Shown here in pieces: positions 1 through 10,559 of a DNA stretch of 64,000 nt. Both the position numbers and the translations under genes were made by a program. Source of the DNA: Adiantum capillus-veneris (taxonomy: Eukaryota > Streptophyta > Polypodiopsida > Polypodiales > Pteridaceae); the NCBI GenBank assembly GCA_014529385.2, contig CM043944.1, positions 62,458,248 to 62,522,247 of the forward strand, in the 5' to 3' direction. Under the pieces are notes generated by a model. That model saw nothing but the letters and a program-made list of their open reading frames with translations, did not search any database and was not told the DNA's origin. Every line of letters begins with the position of its first letter. Within the stretch, counting starts at the first letter, position 1.

Positions 1-456
1 CCCCACTCCTCATCTCTCTCTCCTTCAACAAGCCTCCCCCCCCCCACCTCTCCCTTCCCCTTCTCTCCTTCTCTAAGCTTCTCAAGTTTCGTCGAAGAGG
101 GTTTCGTGCAAGTTTTGGCAAGGGGGTATTCCGCCATTTTCTTTGGACGCTCAACCTATTTGAAGCTCAACCGCGCTACAAAGAAGAGGTAAACACAAAA
201 GCACATCCTCCCTCTTCCTCTTTTTTTTTCTACTACTACTACTACTTCACACACACACACACACACACACACATAAACACACACATAAATAAAAAAAAAT
301 AGAGAAAATAGAGAATCCATTAAAACATACCTCGTTCATTATAGGAAATGGTTGTTTCGCACGGCTTGTTTAAAATAGTTGTTTTGCTAAGCACGTCTGA
401 AAATGGTTGCTTTGCTATGCACATTTTAGAAATGATTGTTTGGATAGTGTTAGATG

Positions 457-458
<2 letters not shown>
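1..458. other. Unassigned lead-in with short CTA and CA microsatellites
   Basis: The first 60 bases are C/T-rich with a run of C. A short CTA repeat lies near 229-245 and a (CA)n run at about 248-273, followed by A-rich sequence. No convincing coding frame or element end was seen. It could be the edge of an LTR or an untranslated leader, but nothing in the window confirms either. Confidence 0.4.

Positions 459-532
<74 letters not shown>
459..532. repeat. Compound (AT)n-(AG)n microsatellite
   Basis: About 18 AT units pass directly into about 19 AG units. It opens the purine-rich region that follows. Any reading frame across it encodes only alternating Ile-Tyr and Arg-Glu and is not a gene. 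Confidence 0.95.
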
Positions 533-538
<6 letters not shown>

Positions 539-638
539 AGAGAGGGAGAGAAATAGATAAAGAGAGTGAGAGAGGGAGAGAAATAGATAAAGAGAGTGAG
601 AGAAGAAGAGAAATGTTAGATAAAGAGAAGTAAATGTT

Positions 639-682
<44 letters not shown>

Positions 683-775
683 AGAAGGAGAGAAAAGTTA
701 GATAGAGAGAGAGAGAGAAAAAGATAAAGAGAGTGATAGAGGTAGATAAATAGAGAGAGAGAGAGAATTAATGAG

Positions 776-819
<44 letters not shown>

Positions 820-1267
820 GCTAGATAAAGAGAGAGAGAGAGAGGGAGAGAGGGAGAGTAGATAGAGAGATAGAGAAAGACAGGGACAGAGGGAAAGAGG
901 GAGAGAAAAAGAGAGAGAAATAAAGAGGGAGAGATAAAGGGAGAGATGGAAAGAGAGAGAGAAGAGATAGAAAGAAAAAAAGAGAGGGATAGCAAAATAG
1001 AGGGAGAGAGATACAGAGAAAGAAAAAGAGGTAGAGAAAGAGAGGAAGAGATAGAAAGCGGGAGAGAAAGAAAGAGAGAGAGAGAGAGAGATAGAGGGAG
1101 ACAGGGAAAGAGGGAGAGAGGGAAAGAGAGAGAGTAGATAGAGAGAAATAAAGAGAGGAAGAGATAGAAAGTGGGAGAGAAAGAAAGAGAGATAGAGAGG
1201 GAGAAAGATAGGTAGAGAAAGAAAGAGAGAGAGATAGGGAGAGAGAGAGAGAGAGTAGATAGATAGG

Positions 1268-1319
<52 letters not shown>

Positions 1320-1554
1320 AAGAGAGGGAAAGAGGGAGAGAAAGAAAGAGAGAGATAGAGGGAGAGAGGGAAAGAGATAGAATGAAAGAAAGAGAGATAG
1401 AGAGGTAGAGAAAGAAAGAGAGAGAGAGATAGAGGGAGAGAGGGAAAGAGGGATAGATAGAGTGAGAGAGGGAAAGAGGGAGAGAAAGAGAGAAATAGGG
1501 ATAGGGAAAGAGAGAGAGTAGATAGAGAGGGAGAGAAAGAAAGAGAGAGAGAGA

Positions 1555-1585
<31 letters not shown>

Positions 1586-2215
1586 GGAAAGAGGGAGAGA
1601 AAGAGAGAGATAGAGGGAGAGAGGGAAAGAGGGAGAGTAGATAGAGAGGGAAAGAGATAGAGAGAAAGGGATAGAAACAGGGAGAGAGGGAAAGAGAGGA
1701 ATAGAGATAGAGAGAGGGAGAGATAGAGGGAGAGAGGGAAAGAGAGAGAGTAGATAGAGAGGGAGAGAAAGAGAGGAATAGAGATAGAGAGAAAGAAAGA
1801 GAGATAGAGAAAGAGAGGAAAAGATAGAAAGAGGGAGAGAAAGAGAGAGATAGAGAGGGAGAAAGAGAGGTAGAGAAAGAAAGAGAGAGAGATAGAGGGA
1901 GAGAGGGAAAGAGGGAGAGATAGAGTGAGAGAGGGAGAGAAAGAGAGAGATAGAGGGAATTACGAACAGGGAAAGAGAGAGAGAGTAGAATAGAGAGGGA
2001 GAGTGGGAAATAGGGATAGGGAAAGAGAGAGAGGGAGAGAGAGAAAGATAGAGATAGAGAGGTAGAGAAAGAAAGAGAGAGAGATAGAGGAGAGTAGATA
2101 GAGAGGGAGAGAAAGAGAGGAATAGAAATAGAGGGAAAGAAAGAGAGATAGAGAAAGAGAGGAAGAGATAGAAAGAGGGAGAGAAAGAGAGAGATAGAGA
2201 GGGAGAAAGAGAGTT

Positions 2216-2266
<51 letters not shown>

Positions 2267-2604
2267 AAGAGGGAGAGAAAGAGAGAGATAGAGGTAGGGA
2301 AAGAGAGAGAGGGAGAGAAAGAAAGAGAGAGAAAGAGAGGGAAAAAGAGAGAGAGAAAGAGAGGGAAAGAGGGAGATACAGGGAAAGAGAGAGAAAAAGA
2401 GAGGGCGAGAAAGAAAGAGATGGAGAGAGGGAAAGAGGGAGAGAAAGAGAGAGATAGAGGGAAAGAGGTAGAGAAAGAGAGAGAGAGTTAGAGAGGGAGA
2501 GAAAAAAAAGAGAGATAGAGAAAGAGATGGAGAGAGGGAAAGAGGGAGAGAAAGAGAGAGATAAAGGGAAAGAGGTAGAGAAAGAGAGGTAGAGAAAGAA
2601 AGAG
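533..2604. repeat. ~2 kb purine-only GA/GGA/GAAA array
   Basis: The plus strand is almost entirely A and G for over 2 kb, built from GA runs broken by GGGA, GAAA and occasional TAGATA. Sub-blocks such as GTAGATAGAGAGGGAGAGAAAGA recur (for example near 1518, 1630, 1750 and 2095), so the array grew by unequal exchange or slippage of units longer than a dinucleotide. Long open frames on the minus strand encode only Ser-Leu-Pro-Phe repeats and are artefacts of composition. Its right end runs straight into the Hsp70-like fragment. Confidence 0.95.
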
Positions 2605-2919
2605 AGAGAAAGCGAAGGGCAACCCAGCCCCAAGCTTGGAGGGTGTAGGTAGAAGACAATGGGTTCCAGTTGTAAAGCATGCTGATCTATGTTTTCCAAT
2701 AACGGGATGAAGCGGCTGCTTCACTTTGTGAGGCCATTCTATGACATGGTGTATGTCCCTGGGGTTGCTCTTGTGAACGTACGCGAAGCTCGAAAAAGTG
2801 GTGCCCAAGTCCAAAGCCACCATGACCTTAGCCGAGACCTCCATGCCTCGGCACAAGATGTCATCCATGTTTGGCTTCTCATCTCTGAGAGTGCTTGCTT
2901 TACATGGAGGCACATACAT
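2605..2919 (-). pseudogene. Hsp70/HSPA12-like N-terminal fragment
   Basis: The minus strand encodes about 105 residues from a Met at 2919 before running into the purine array. Around residues 32-46 is ALDLGTTFSSFAY, the phosphate-1 loop (DxGTTxS) of the actin/Hsp70 ATPase fold. It is followed by a short 'HKSNP' segment and a 'WP' as in HSPA12-type Hsp70 relatives. In that family the ATPase domain alone is about 350-400 residues, so only the beginning is present: phosphate-2, adenosine motifs and the substrate domain are absent. The frame continues into Ser/Leu repeats encoded by the GA array, so the gene is cut off there. An intron boundary at the array cannot be excluded. Part of the same sequence recurs at 6105-6239. 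The family call rests on one motif and its surroundings. Confidence 0.55.
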
Positions 2920-3360
2920 GACTCTGGGATGGAGAGAGAGAGATAGAGTGAGAGAAATAGAATTGCTTATTGCATTACATTAGAATTGTAATGTTACGAT
3001 CAATTGATCACTTAGATGTTGAATTTAGGTGCAGCCAACACAAAATGATGGATACATTTACAACCTTAACATATATATGTGTGTACATATGTATCTGTTT
3101 ATGCATGTATGTAGGCACTAAGTACGGGAGCATAACATCCGAAGGCTAGATGCTTCCTCTTGGGTATAGTCCTTTTTTAATCATGGCATTGCGGTCATTG
3201 ATCCACTCATGCATGGATTACCGCAATGTACCTTTGGTTTTACCATGGTTGAGACTGCGATGATATCTAAAGAGGTGCAATTGACCTTTGGCACTACTAG
3301 CCTCTACTTAGGTCTACTAGTATGTGTATGTATCTACGTGTTTGTATACTAATATATATA
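2785..3360. repeat. Duplicated segment, copy 1
   Basis: This segment matches 6103-6667 at high identity in the same orientation. It spans the first part of the Hsp70-like fragment, a GA-rich link, and about 400 bp of AT-rich flank with the shared 'GATCAATTGATCACTTAG' block. Small indels separate the copies: about 9 extra bases here near 3147, and different TA-rich ends. The duplication carries the coding start and its upstream flank together. Confidence 0.85.
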
Positions 3361-3372
3361 TCCTCTGGGAGA

Positions 3373-3505
3373 GAATTGTAATGTTACGATCAATTGATCA
3401 CTTAGACGTTGAATTTAGGTGTAGCTAACACAAAATGATGGCTACATTTTCAACCGTAACATATATATGTGTGAACATTCTGTTTATGCATGTATGTACG
3501 CTAAG
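3373..3505. repeat. Third partial copy of the duplicated flank
   Basis: This repeats 2979-3110 with scattered substitutions, beginning at 'AGAATTGTAATGTTACGATC' and ending near the 'TTTATGCATGTATGTA' motif. It lies head-to-tail directly after copy 1, so a local tandem duplication happened as well as the distant one. Confidence 0.8.
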
Positions 3506-3672
3506 GCGGTCCGGGGCGGGCAACAAGAAGAGTGGCCTCTAAGCACCCTTCTAGGCTCCACTGCTGCTCAATTGGGTTGGGGTTGGAAAAAACAACAAAC
3601 ACACACACAAACCCGCAACCTAACTCTACACAAATTTGGGGCACCACCTAGTTTTGGATGCGAACTAGGACG

Positions 3673-3673
<1 letters not shown>

Positions 3674-3713
<40 letters not shown>
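3674..3713. repeat. (GA)n microsatellite
   Basis: About 20 GA units on the plus strand, flanked by single-copy-looking sequence. Confidence 0.95.
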
Positions 3714-3715
<2 letters not shown>

Positions 3716-3730
3716 CTCGGGCTGCTTTGA

Positions 3731-6102
3731 AATGTTCGACAGTGATCAAGCAAACACAATTATATATGTAAGAAAAAGAGGGAAGGGGGAGGGGGTGCTT
3801 GTTGCACTAATACCTTCTTACAAATCTGTCATGACCAATGAAAGTGAGATTAGTATTTGTTCAACATAGCTTGAATAAATTACACCACAACACATCACAA
3901 GAAAAGCCACCCCAATCACTGTCTTAAGGCTAGGGGAGTCCTCTCCACCCTGTCGCCCTCTTACAGTATGTGGGATTTATGGCTAAATTGATGACAACAC
4001 CCAGAGACAAGCTATCAAGAACTTAAAAAAACACCAAGACACTTACACATCATTGTTGTCCATTACTTCATGTTGGAAGAGAGACAAAGTATCCAAGCTT
4101 AGTACAAATCCACCCTCCTTGATTTAGCAAATGTTGGGATTACACTAGTAGGAGAAATGATAGATTTCCTACTCTCAATTGAATGGTCACTCTCTTTTAC
4201 AATGGCATAGAGTTCCGTTGCTAATCACCCCTATTACAACACATGCACATGCATAAGGCAATGAGCTTCCGCTCAAGAGCTCCTTCTAGAGAGGTTGAAC
4301 TTGGCTTCTCAAGCTATAGCATAGTGCTCTTGCTTATGACTCCCCCATTTGTGCTAGCTACACCCTCCTTTTATAGAAATTTTGAAGGCTAGGGCTACTC
4401 CTCTAACCATGGTTGGGTTAGATTTTCAGCACTTATCTAATTTTTTTTGCTTGGAATTATCAAGAAGTTGGTGGGGATAGATGAAGAAAAGAGAGAGGAG
4501 AGAAGTGGAGGTGATAGGACTTTTCATACTAGGTTAGTGTTAGTAAATTAGTAGAGTTAGTATTTTTATTGATTTACAAATGGAATTGGATATTTACAAT
4601 GGAAGTATCCATATAGGATACAAATAAGGAAGAAAAAAATCTTAATAGGTAAGAAAATATGGATTTCTTACAATGTTGATGCTCCAAGTGTCGAGTAGGG
4701 TCAATTTTGACGCTTGTTGACGGTCCACTAGCTTTGACGGTACGTTTTTTCCACTCTTGACCTTTCTTTGGGAGCCAAGGTAAGTGAACATGAGTAATCA
4801 ATCACCATGATGCTGTCTTTTAAGAGAAGAGGCTGAATTTTGTGGTTTTTTTGATAGATATGAGTAATATGGAAGAGGAAAAATGAGACTAGGTGGTTAA
4901 TTTTGGAATGGAAGTGTGTGTAGGAGATATGAGTTCACCATGGTTTCTCTTATTCTTCAAGGTTGAGAAGAAGGTGAGTAGGGTGCAGAGAGGAGTGGTG
5001 AGAGAGGTGGGGATGATAAGTGGAGAAGTGTGTGTGAAAGAGGAAAATGATAAAGTGGAAGAGGGAGTGTGGCTGCATAGCATGGGCAAACTGGGGTCCA
5101 CCAATAAAATCATAGCTCACAGCTCATAGCTCAAAAAAATATGAAAACATTTGAGGTAAAATTTCAGCTCACGAGCTACAAATTTTGTTTGTATCACCTT
5201 TTCAAATTCGGGGAGCATGTGATCTTTAAAAATTCAGCAAAACCGACTGTTTTTTCCACTGCACAAAGTCCTTGTGAGGTCCTTCTTTGGATGATTCTTT
5301 TGAATACCTCCAAGAGTGAGTCCCCCATGGTGCATGCATGCATTCCACATACCCTTGACCTTATTTGGTAGGTCTATAATTGAAGATATTGTTGAGATCA
5401 TGATATAAATGACTAGTATAACTAAGAAAATCAAATATTGAGCGGTCTAAAAAAATATGTATATGTCAAATATAAATAATATAGGTGGAAAAAATATAAA
5501 GGGATCAAAATAAATCTCTCTCATTATAAGTCTACCATAAAAAGATGAATAGTTTTGGTGGTCTAATTTATGAGAGTAATAGAGAATAGATCTAGGAAGG
5601 AAAAAATCACAATAGTGAAAAAATATACACATAAATAGAACTAGTTTTTTTGGATTTTTGTTGGGATGGAGTTACACCAAAAATAAGAGAAGCTTGCATG
5701 AAATTATTTTTATATGGAATAAAGAGTATGCAAAATGGTAAGAAAAAATATGGTAATGGTGAGTCATTGTACATAGCATAAATAACACACCATAGGTAGA
5801 AATATTTAAATAAATACCAAAATAATTATGAAAAATCCTTTTATTTAGGCCCTATATACAATGAAATATTTATACACAAATGGGCCATAATATTTTTTTA
5901 TTTTTTTATTTTATTTATTTTTGTGGCTCAACTAGCCCAGTGACTAGCTAGCTGAGGGTTTTAAGAAAACATGGAGAAAGTCCCTAACTCACACACGCCT
6001 ATGTACAATACAATGGTAGGGATAACCAAAATGTTTGAGTGATTTGATAGGGTGAGGTATCTTACTATGGCAATTATGGAGAGCCGAAAAACGGCTATCA
6101 AC
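3731..6102. other. No recognisable gene; AT-rich intergenic sequence
   Basis: Both strands were read. Open frames are short, unrelated to known families and interrupted. The stretch is mixed-composition to 5100 and strongly AT-rich from 5380 to 5930. It may contain decayed transposon sequence that cannot be assigned. Confidence 0.6.
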
Positions 6103-6667
6103 GCGAAGCCCAAAAAAGTGGTGCCCAAGTCCAAAGCCACCATGACCTTAGTCGAGACTTCCATGCCTTGGCAGAAGATGTCTTCCATGCTTGGCTTCTC
6201 ATCTCTGAGAGTGCTTGCTTTACATGGAGGCGTAGACATGACTCTACGATGGGGAGAGAGAGCTAGAGTGAGAGAAATAGAATTACTTATTGCATTACAT
6301 TAGAATTGTAATGTTATGATCAATTGATCACTTAGATGTTGAATTTAGGTGCAGCCAACACGAAACGATGGCTACATTTACAAAACATATATATGTGTGT
6401 ACATATATATCTGTTTATGCATGTATGTAGGCACTAAGTACGGGAGCATAGCATCCGAAGGTTCTTGGGTATAGTCCTTTTTTAATCGTGGCGTTGCGAT
6501 CATTGATCCACTAATGCATGGATTACCACAACGTACCTTTGGTTTTACCACGGTTGAGACTGCGATGATATCTAAAGAGGTTCAGTTGACCTTTGGCACT
6601 ACTAGCCTCTACTTAGGTCTACTAGTATGTATATGTATCTACGTGTTTGTGTGGTAATATACTTGTG
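6103..6667. repeat. Duplicated segment, copy 2
   Basis: This is the partner of 2785-3360, in the same orientation about 3.3 kb downstream. Homology starts abruptly near 'GCGAAGCCC' (copy 1 'GCGAAGCTC') and fades in a TA-rich tract. Sequence on both sides differs from copy 1, so the duplicated unit has definite ends. Confidence 0.85.
6105..6239 (-). pseudogene. Second copy of Hsp70-like start, truncated
   Basis: The minus strand begins like the 2919 copy (MSTPPCKASTLRDEKP against MYVPPCKASTLRDEKP). It keeps VALDLGTTF, then leaves homology after about 45 residues where the duplicated DNA ends. The downstream frame has no Hsp70 resemblance. It is shorter than copy 1 and cannot encode a working ATPase. 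Most of its differences from copy 1 are single-residue changes, consistent with relaxed constraint. Confidence 0.55.
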
Positions 6668-6731
6668 TATATATATTTAGATAAGTGAGTAGGGTAGAAA
6701 GATGAATCTTATATTGCTCTTTGTAATGTAG

Positions 6732-8380
6732 ATGTCTGACAACAAACCAACTGGTGAGGAGCAGCTAGCTGGCGAGCTTCTTTTGGTTGGTTCACATCTC
6801 AGGTGGGATCCCACCCAGGGTGGACATCGCCTCCAGTGGACCCAAGTCTTGAGTTGGTGAGAACAAGAAAAGAAATAAATAATGTTTCTATGTAGTTAAC
6901 CATAAAGCATGAGTGTCATAGGTTTTTTTTATGGTTATTTTCAGGCATGGCTATCCTACACTTACCCTTCTCAGATTCCTGCACCGGTCATAGATCCTGA
7001 CATACAGCAGGCTATGTCTTTACGAGAGCAGTACCTCCATTCGACGGAGGATTTGTTTGGCCGCTACACTCCACAGCAGCTTGCTATCTACGATATTTCT
7101 CCGCAGACTACACAGTGGGGGAGTCAGGGAGGGACTCCTTACCTACAGAGACTCGCCCCAACGGCACCTCCCTCTACTCTCCCTTCCATTCGTCCTACTC
7201 CTATTCCATCGCAGGGTCCTACTCCCCTTGCATCGCAGAGTCCTACTCCCATGGCGTCACAGGGTCCTACGCCACTCCATTCCACTCCGGCTTTGCCAGA
7301 ACATCGTCGATGGACTTCCTCTGGCAGCGCGCGTTGACGCTCATCTTAGGGAAGCGAGCACAGTGAGAGACAAAGCGGCGACGGATCTTGTGGTTTCACA
7401 TATTTTGGTAGTGGTGGGGGAACGGAGTCTCCACTTTCAGAGCGTTCCGCCCCTGACGCAGAGGACGAGGATACTGATGCACCCATGCCAGACACGCATT
7501 GGTGCTACTACATTGTTAAATATGGTGGGGAGGTTGATTTTGGCACAGCACGGGGCAGGGCATTTCGACGCCATCTACAAATTTTTATACATTCAACGTA
7601 TAGGAATTGTTTTATAAAGTTCAGAGACCAACTGTCCGATCATGCATGGTACATTGAGGACTCTCTGTTAGCTAGATTTCCAAACGCCCCCGTTCAATGT
7701 TTTTCACAACAATGGTTGGAGGGCTACATAAAGACATTTCTAAAAAAAAAGCAGTCCAGTGTGCGGCGCGCAGCAGCCAACCAGGTCAGAGATCTAGACA
7801 GGAGTTACTGCGGTGGCAACATGGCAGACGCGGAGTGGAAGTGGGCAATTCAAGAGAAGAGCGATCAAGCTGCGATGCGCTCATCATATAGACAAAAACG
7901 CGAGGCCCGCGCAAGACAAACTCCCACGCACTATGGCTCAGGATGCAAGGGATCTTGGAAGGATAAATATGTAAGATTATTTGAATTATAACGTCGATCG
8001 TTGATTATAAAGATTGTAGTTGATAATTTGGTATTGTTATTGCTAACTTTGGAAAATGTCACTCTCTCTCGATCAACCAGAGAGATGGTCAAGTATCGGG
8101 AGCAACATATAGAATTTGATACTTGGTGATGGTTGTTTGAAAACAACCACATCCCTCACGAGAAATTCGACGCGACGGTTGAACCACTACAAGCGGTAAG
8201 TTTAAAAAAATAATTTTGTATCAATTGTTTTGAGCTGTGGATAATTGTTTAATTTGGTTTGGGTTTATGTAGAGTCAAAGTGATCCAACATATGTGCCTC
8301 TCGACGACGATGAGGATTATATATATATATATTTTGGTCAAAACTTTTGTAAAGTCCCAATGTGGCACAATGTATAGACA
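6732..8380 (+). pseudogene. Degenerate multi-exon gene of unknown family
   Basis: Coding-like blocks on the plus strand are separated by GT-AG introns. Exon 1 is 6732-6856, from ATG to a GTGAGA donor. A second block (about 6946-7336) encodes a Pro/Gln/Ser-rich tract with a 24-bp repeat coding PTPLASQS-like units. A third block is 7350-7970. Exon 4 is 8085-8195, where the TGA inside 'DTW*WLF' is an in-frame stop. Exon 5, from 8273, has an acidic 'PLDDDEDY'. The donors at 7971 and 8196 and the acceptors before 8085 and 8273 keep phase 0. The link between the second and third blocks needs a frameshift or an unrecognised intron. The layout (low-complexity N-terminus, ~100-residue helical block, acidic tail) recalls accessory proteins of plant CACTA/En-Spm elements, but that is a guess. 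No catalytic motif was seen. Confidence 0.45.
7350..7970 (+). CDS. Main exon of the unknown gene
   Basis: This block is open for 207 codons from an AG acceptor at 7348-7349 to a GTAAGA donor at 7971. It begins with a Gly/Ser-rich stretch, then an acidic 'DAEDEDTD' near residue 40. A folded-looking segment follows (HWCYYIVKYGG, then Trp/Tyr/Phe-rich helices with 'HAWYIEDSLLARFP'), and the exon ends in a basic region (KKKQSSVRRAA, YRQKREARARQ). The base composition is more GC-rich than its flanks, which supports coding. Whether this is the only surviving functional exon or part of a dead gene depends on the stop in exon 4. Function is not recognised. Confidence 0.45.
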
Positions 8381-8527
8381 ACTATTTAATTTTTATTGTA
8401 ACTTTTTTAAATAGTTGATCTTCTACATTTTTAATTTTGTCAAGGTAAAGTAAATTCAATTTCAGTTCTTTGGTATTTGGATACTTTTCCAAAAAACAAT
8501 TGATGTCTTATTGTTTTTACGCAGGTA

Positions 8528-8591
8528 AAAAATAAAGGTGTTCATTTGGGCCACCCAAATTTGGGTGGCTCAAATGAGCACCTTTATTTTT
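8528..8591. repeat. 64-bp near-perfect palindrome
   Basis: The two 32-base arms meet at 8559/8560 with no spacer. Arms start AAAAATAAAGGTG and end CACCTTTATTTTT. By eye only two of 32 base pairs mismatch. It would extrude as a long cruciform or form a hairpin if transcribed. Confidence 0.9.
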
Positions 8592-8604
8592 GAATTGGTG
8601 TTTG

Positions 8605-8745
8605 ACAGTAATATACACCGGTAATATACACGGTAATAGCAGCGGCAAAGGTCACGGTAATAGCAGCGGGTATATTGCCATGACTATTACCGCGCTTATT
8701 GCTGAGAAACCACTACCGCGTTCATAGCCGCGGTTATTTCCGCCC
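8605..8745. repeat. Cluster of GGTAATA-type direct and inverted motifs
   Basis: 'GGTAATAGCAGCGG' occurs twice directly, 'GGTAATATACAC' occurs earlier, and inverted 'ACTATTACCGCG' and 'ACTACCGCG' follow. The block is GC-richer than its flanks and may be the foldback end of an element associated with the palindrome just upstream. Confidence 0.5.
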
Positions 8746-8826
8746 AAGCAAATTTTTCTCTGTCCTTTTTCCTTTGCTTTTCTGTGACAATGTTGGCGGT
8801 TTTCGACAACTCCTCTTATAGTGAAG

Positions 8827-9240
8827 TGTCATAAAATCTAATATCTAACCAACCCAAATGATTTTCTCATATTAAACTGATCATTTAATGTGGGAGAATA
8901 AACAAGAACAAGGGCTAGAATATAGACATGTGCTTATGGATCTATCTCAACACGGGGCCAAGGTTAAAGGGGTCCAAATGAGAGATGGTTCGTCAAAGAG
9001 CAATGCTTGCATAATGGAACTTGGAAGACCTTAGGGTTAGCTTCATTGAAGACCTCCAAGGGTTAGTGTAAAAGTCCTTAGACCTTAGGTTAAGAAGCCA
9101 GGCCTATGCTTGAGGTGCTTGATGATTAAAATATATGTGATGCTTGATAGCTAAAGTGCATATGATGCTTGATAACTAAGGTGCTTGATGAGCATATGAG
9201 TGCTTGAGGATCTTGAAGTTTAAAATGCTTGCTTGGAGTG
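8827..9240 (+). repeat. LTR fragment of the B/C gypsy family
   Basis: It begins TGTCATAAAATCTAATATC and tracks the start of the element C LTR (read on its minus strand from 56915). Shared parts are the 'AAATGATTTTCTC' block, 'AAACTGATCATTTAAT', the 'CTATCTCAACACGGG' block and the 'CTTGAGGTGCTTGATGA' repeats. Homology becomes unclear after about 9240. No partner LTR or internal region adjoins, so this is a truncated solo-like LTR. Confidence 0.75.
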
Positions 9241-9763
9241 CATTAATTTTGTGAGAACTGTCAACATGGTCGTGCTGGGCGCAATAATGGTTGGTGGATA
9301 AATATACCAAAACTGGTTCCCATAGGAAAGCAAATAAAGTTCTTGATGGGCTTCCTATTTGGAATGTCATCACTTGGAATATATTGACTATGGGAAATGT
9401 TGACGGGGCCATAGGAGAAAGATGTTGTGCCTCGCAATGATTTGGTGAATGTGTATGCCAAGTGATGGGGGGTGGCTGCCCAAGAAGAGGCTAGAACCCA
9501 AAAAAATGGCTGCCCAAACAATGGCCACCCGAGGAGTTAATGAGTGAAAAATAAGAGAAGAAAAGGCATGTAAATGGCAAGCAACAAGCAGGGATGTAGC
9601 AAGGAGTTGTGGGGTTCATGGCAAGCAAATCAGTGCAATTAGCGAGGAGTTGTGGGGTTCATGGCTTTGCTCTTGCAAGATTTGGTGCACCCTCCTTTAT
9701 CCTATTGACACATCATCAGGGCACCTCCCACACAATAGCGATGCCATTCATGTGTAGTATTTT
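9241..9763. other. No gene seen; contains a 25-bp direct repeat
   Basis: No coding frame is supported. A near-identical 25-base stretch centred on 'GGAGTTGTGGGGTTCATGGC' occurs at about 9597 and 9640. It may be the remainder of the LTR fragment upstream. Confidence 0.5.
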
Positions 9764-10245
9764 GGAAAAATTACCCAAATCCCCTTGAATTTTGTTGGGA
9801 AATTCCAAAATGAGCCCTCAAATAAAAAAATTTCCCAATATAAAATGTTTCCAAAATGCCCTTCAATTTCTCCCAAAATTCCTATATTACCCCTCGTTTA
9901 ATAACCCTGCAAACATATCTTAAGACGATTTTTTTTGTAACTCTTTATAGAAAGATCGGTTCTCCTCAATAGAAGATGATAGAACTAGGATTTTGAATTG
10001 TGTCGTGGGCTCTCAATACTAAATTATGTGTCAATTTTAGATATAGCTGCCGCTATTGGTGAGCTCATTGGTTAATAGTTTGTCTAAGACACTTAAAGAT
10101 AGAACATGTTTGTTATAAAAATTATAATATGCAAAAATTGAGACATATCCATCCCAACATGATACAACAATATATTGGGAATTTTGAAATTTGAGGAATA
10201 TTTTGGAAATTTCCACAAATTACAAGGGTATTTTGGCAATTTTCC
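9764..10245. mobile_element. MITE-like inverted-repeat element
   Basis: The left end from GGAAAAATTACCC and the right end up to GGCAATTTTCC are about 65-bp imperfect terminal inverted repeats. The left arm blocks CCCTTGAATTTT, GGAAATTCCAAAAT and CCCTCAAAT all have complements in the right arm. The ~480-bp body is AT-rich with no coding frame. A TATTTT-like sequence lies just outside both ends and may be the target duplication, but it sits in AT-rich sequence and the right copy is offset by one base. The superfamily cannot be decided. Confidence 0.7.
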
Positions 10246-10387
10246 TTATTTTTCTTTCGAGTGCTAAATAAAGTTAGGGGTATTGCATGAAGAAGTGTGG
10301 ATTTGCATGGTTAACAAAGGAATTTAGATCTATTTTGGCTCGCTTTGGGGGGGAACTTAGGCGGTGGGGGAAGGCAAGGAAAGGCGG

Positions 10388-10389
<2 letters not shown>

Positions 10390-10458
<69 letters not shown>
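10390..10458. repeat. (TC)n microsatellite
   Basis: About 34 uninterrupted TC units on the plus strand. Confidence 0.97.
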
Positions 10459-10462
<4 letters not shown>

Positions 10463-10559
10463 ATACTCTCTATATTACATTTTGATAATGTACATCTATG
10501 TATTTTCAATTACAGAGCATCCATATAGGGTTTCATATGCCCCTACATAGCTTTAGGCA

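Noticed and set aside
821-2680. A 619-codon open frame on the minus strand and several others in the GA array
   Set aside because: They encode only Ser/Leu/Pro/Phe repeats because the DNA is purine-only. No start context, domain or codon structure supports a gene.
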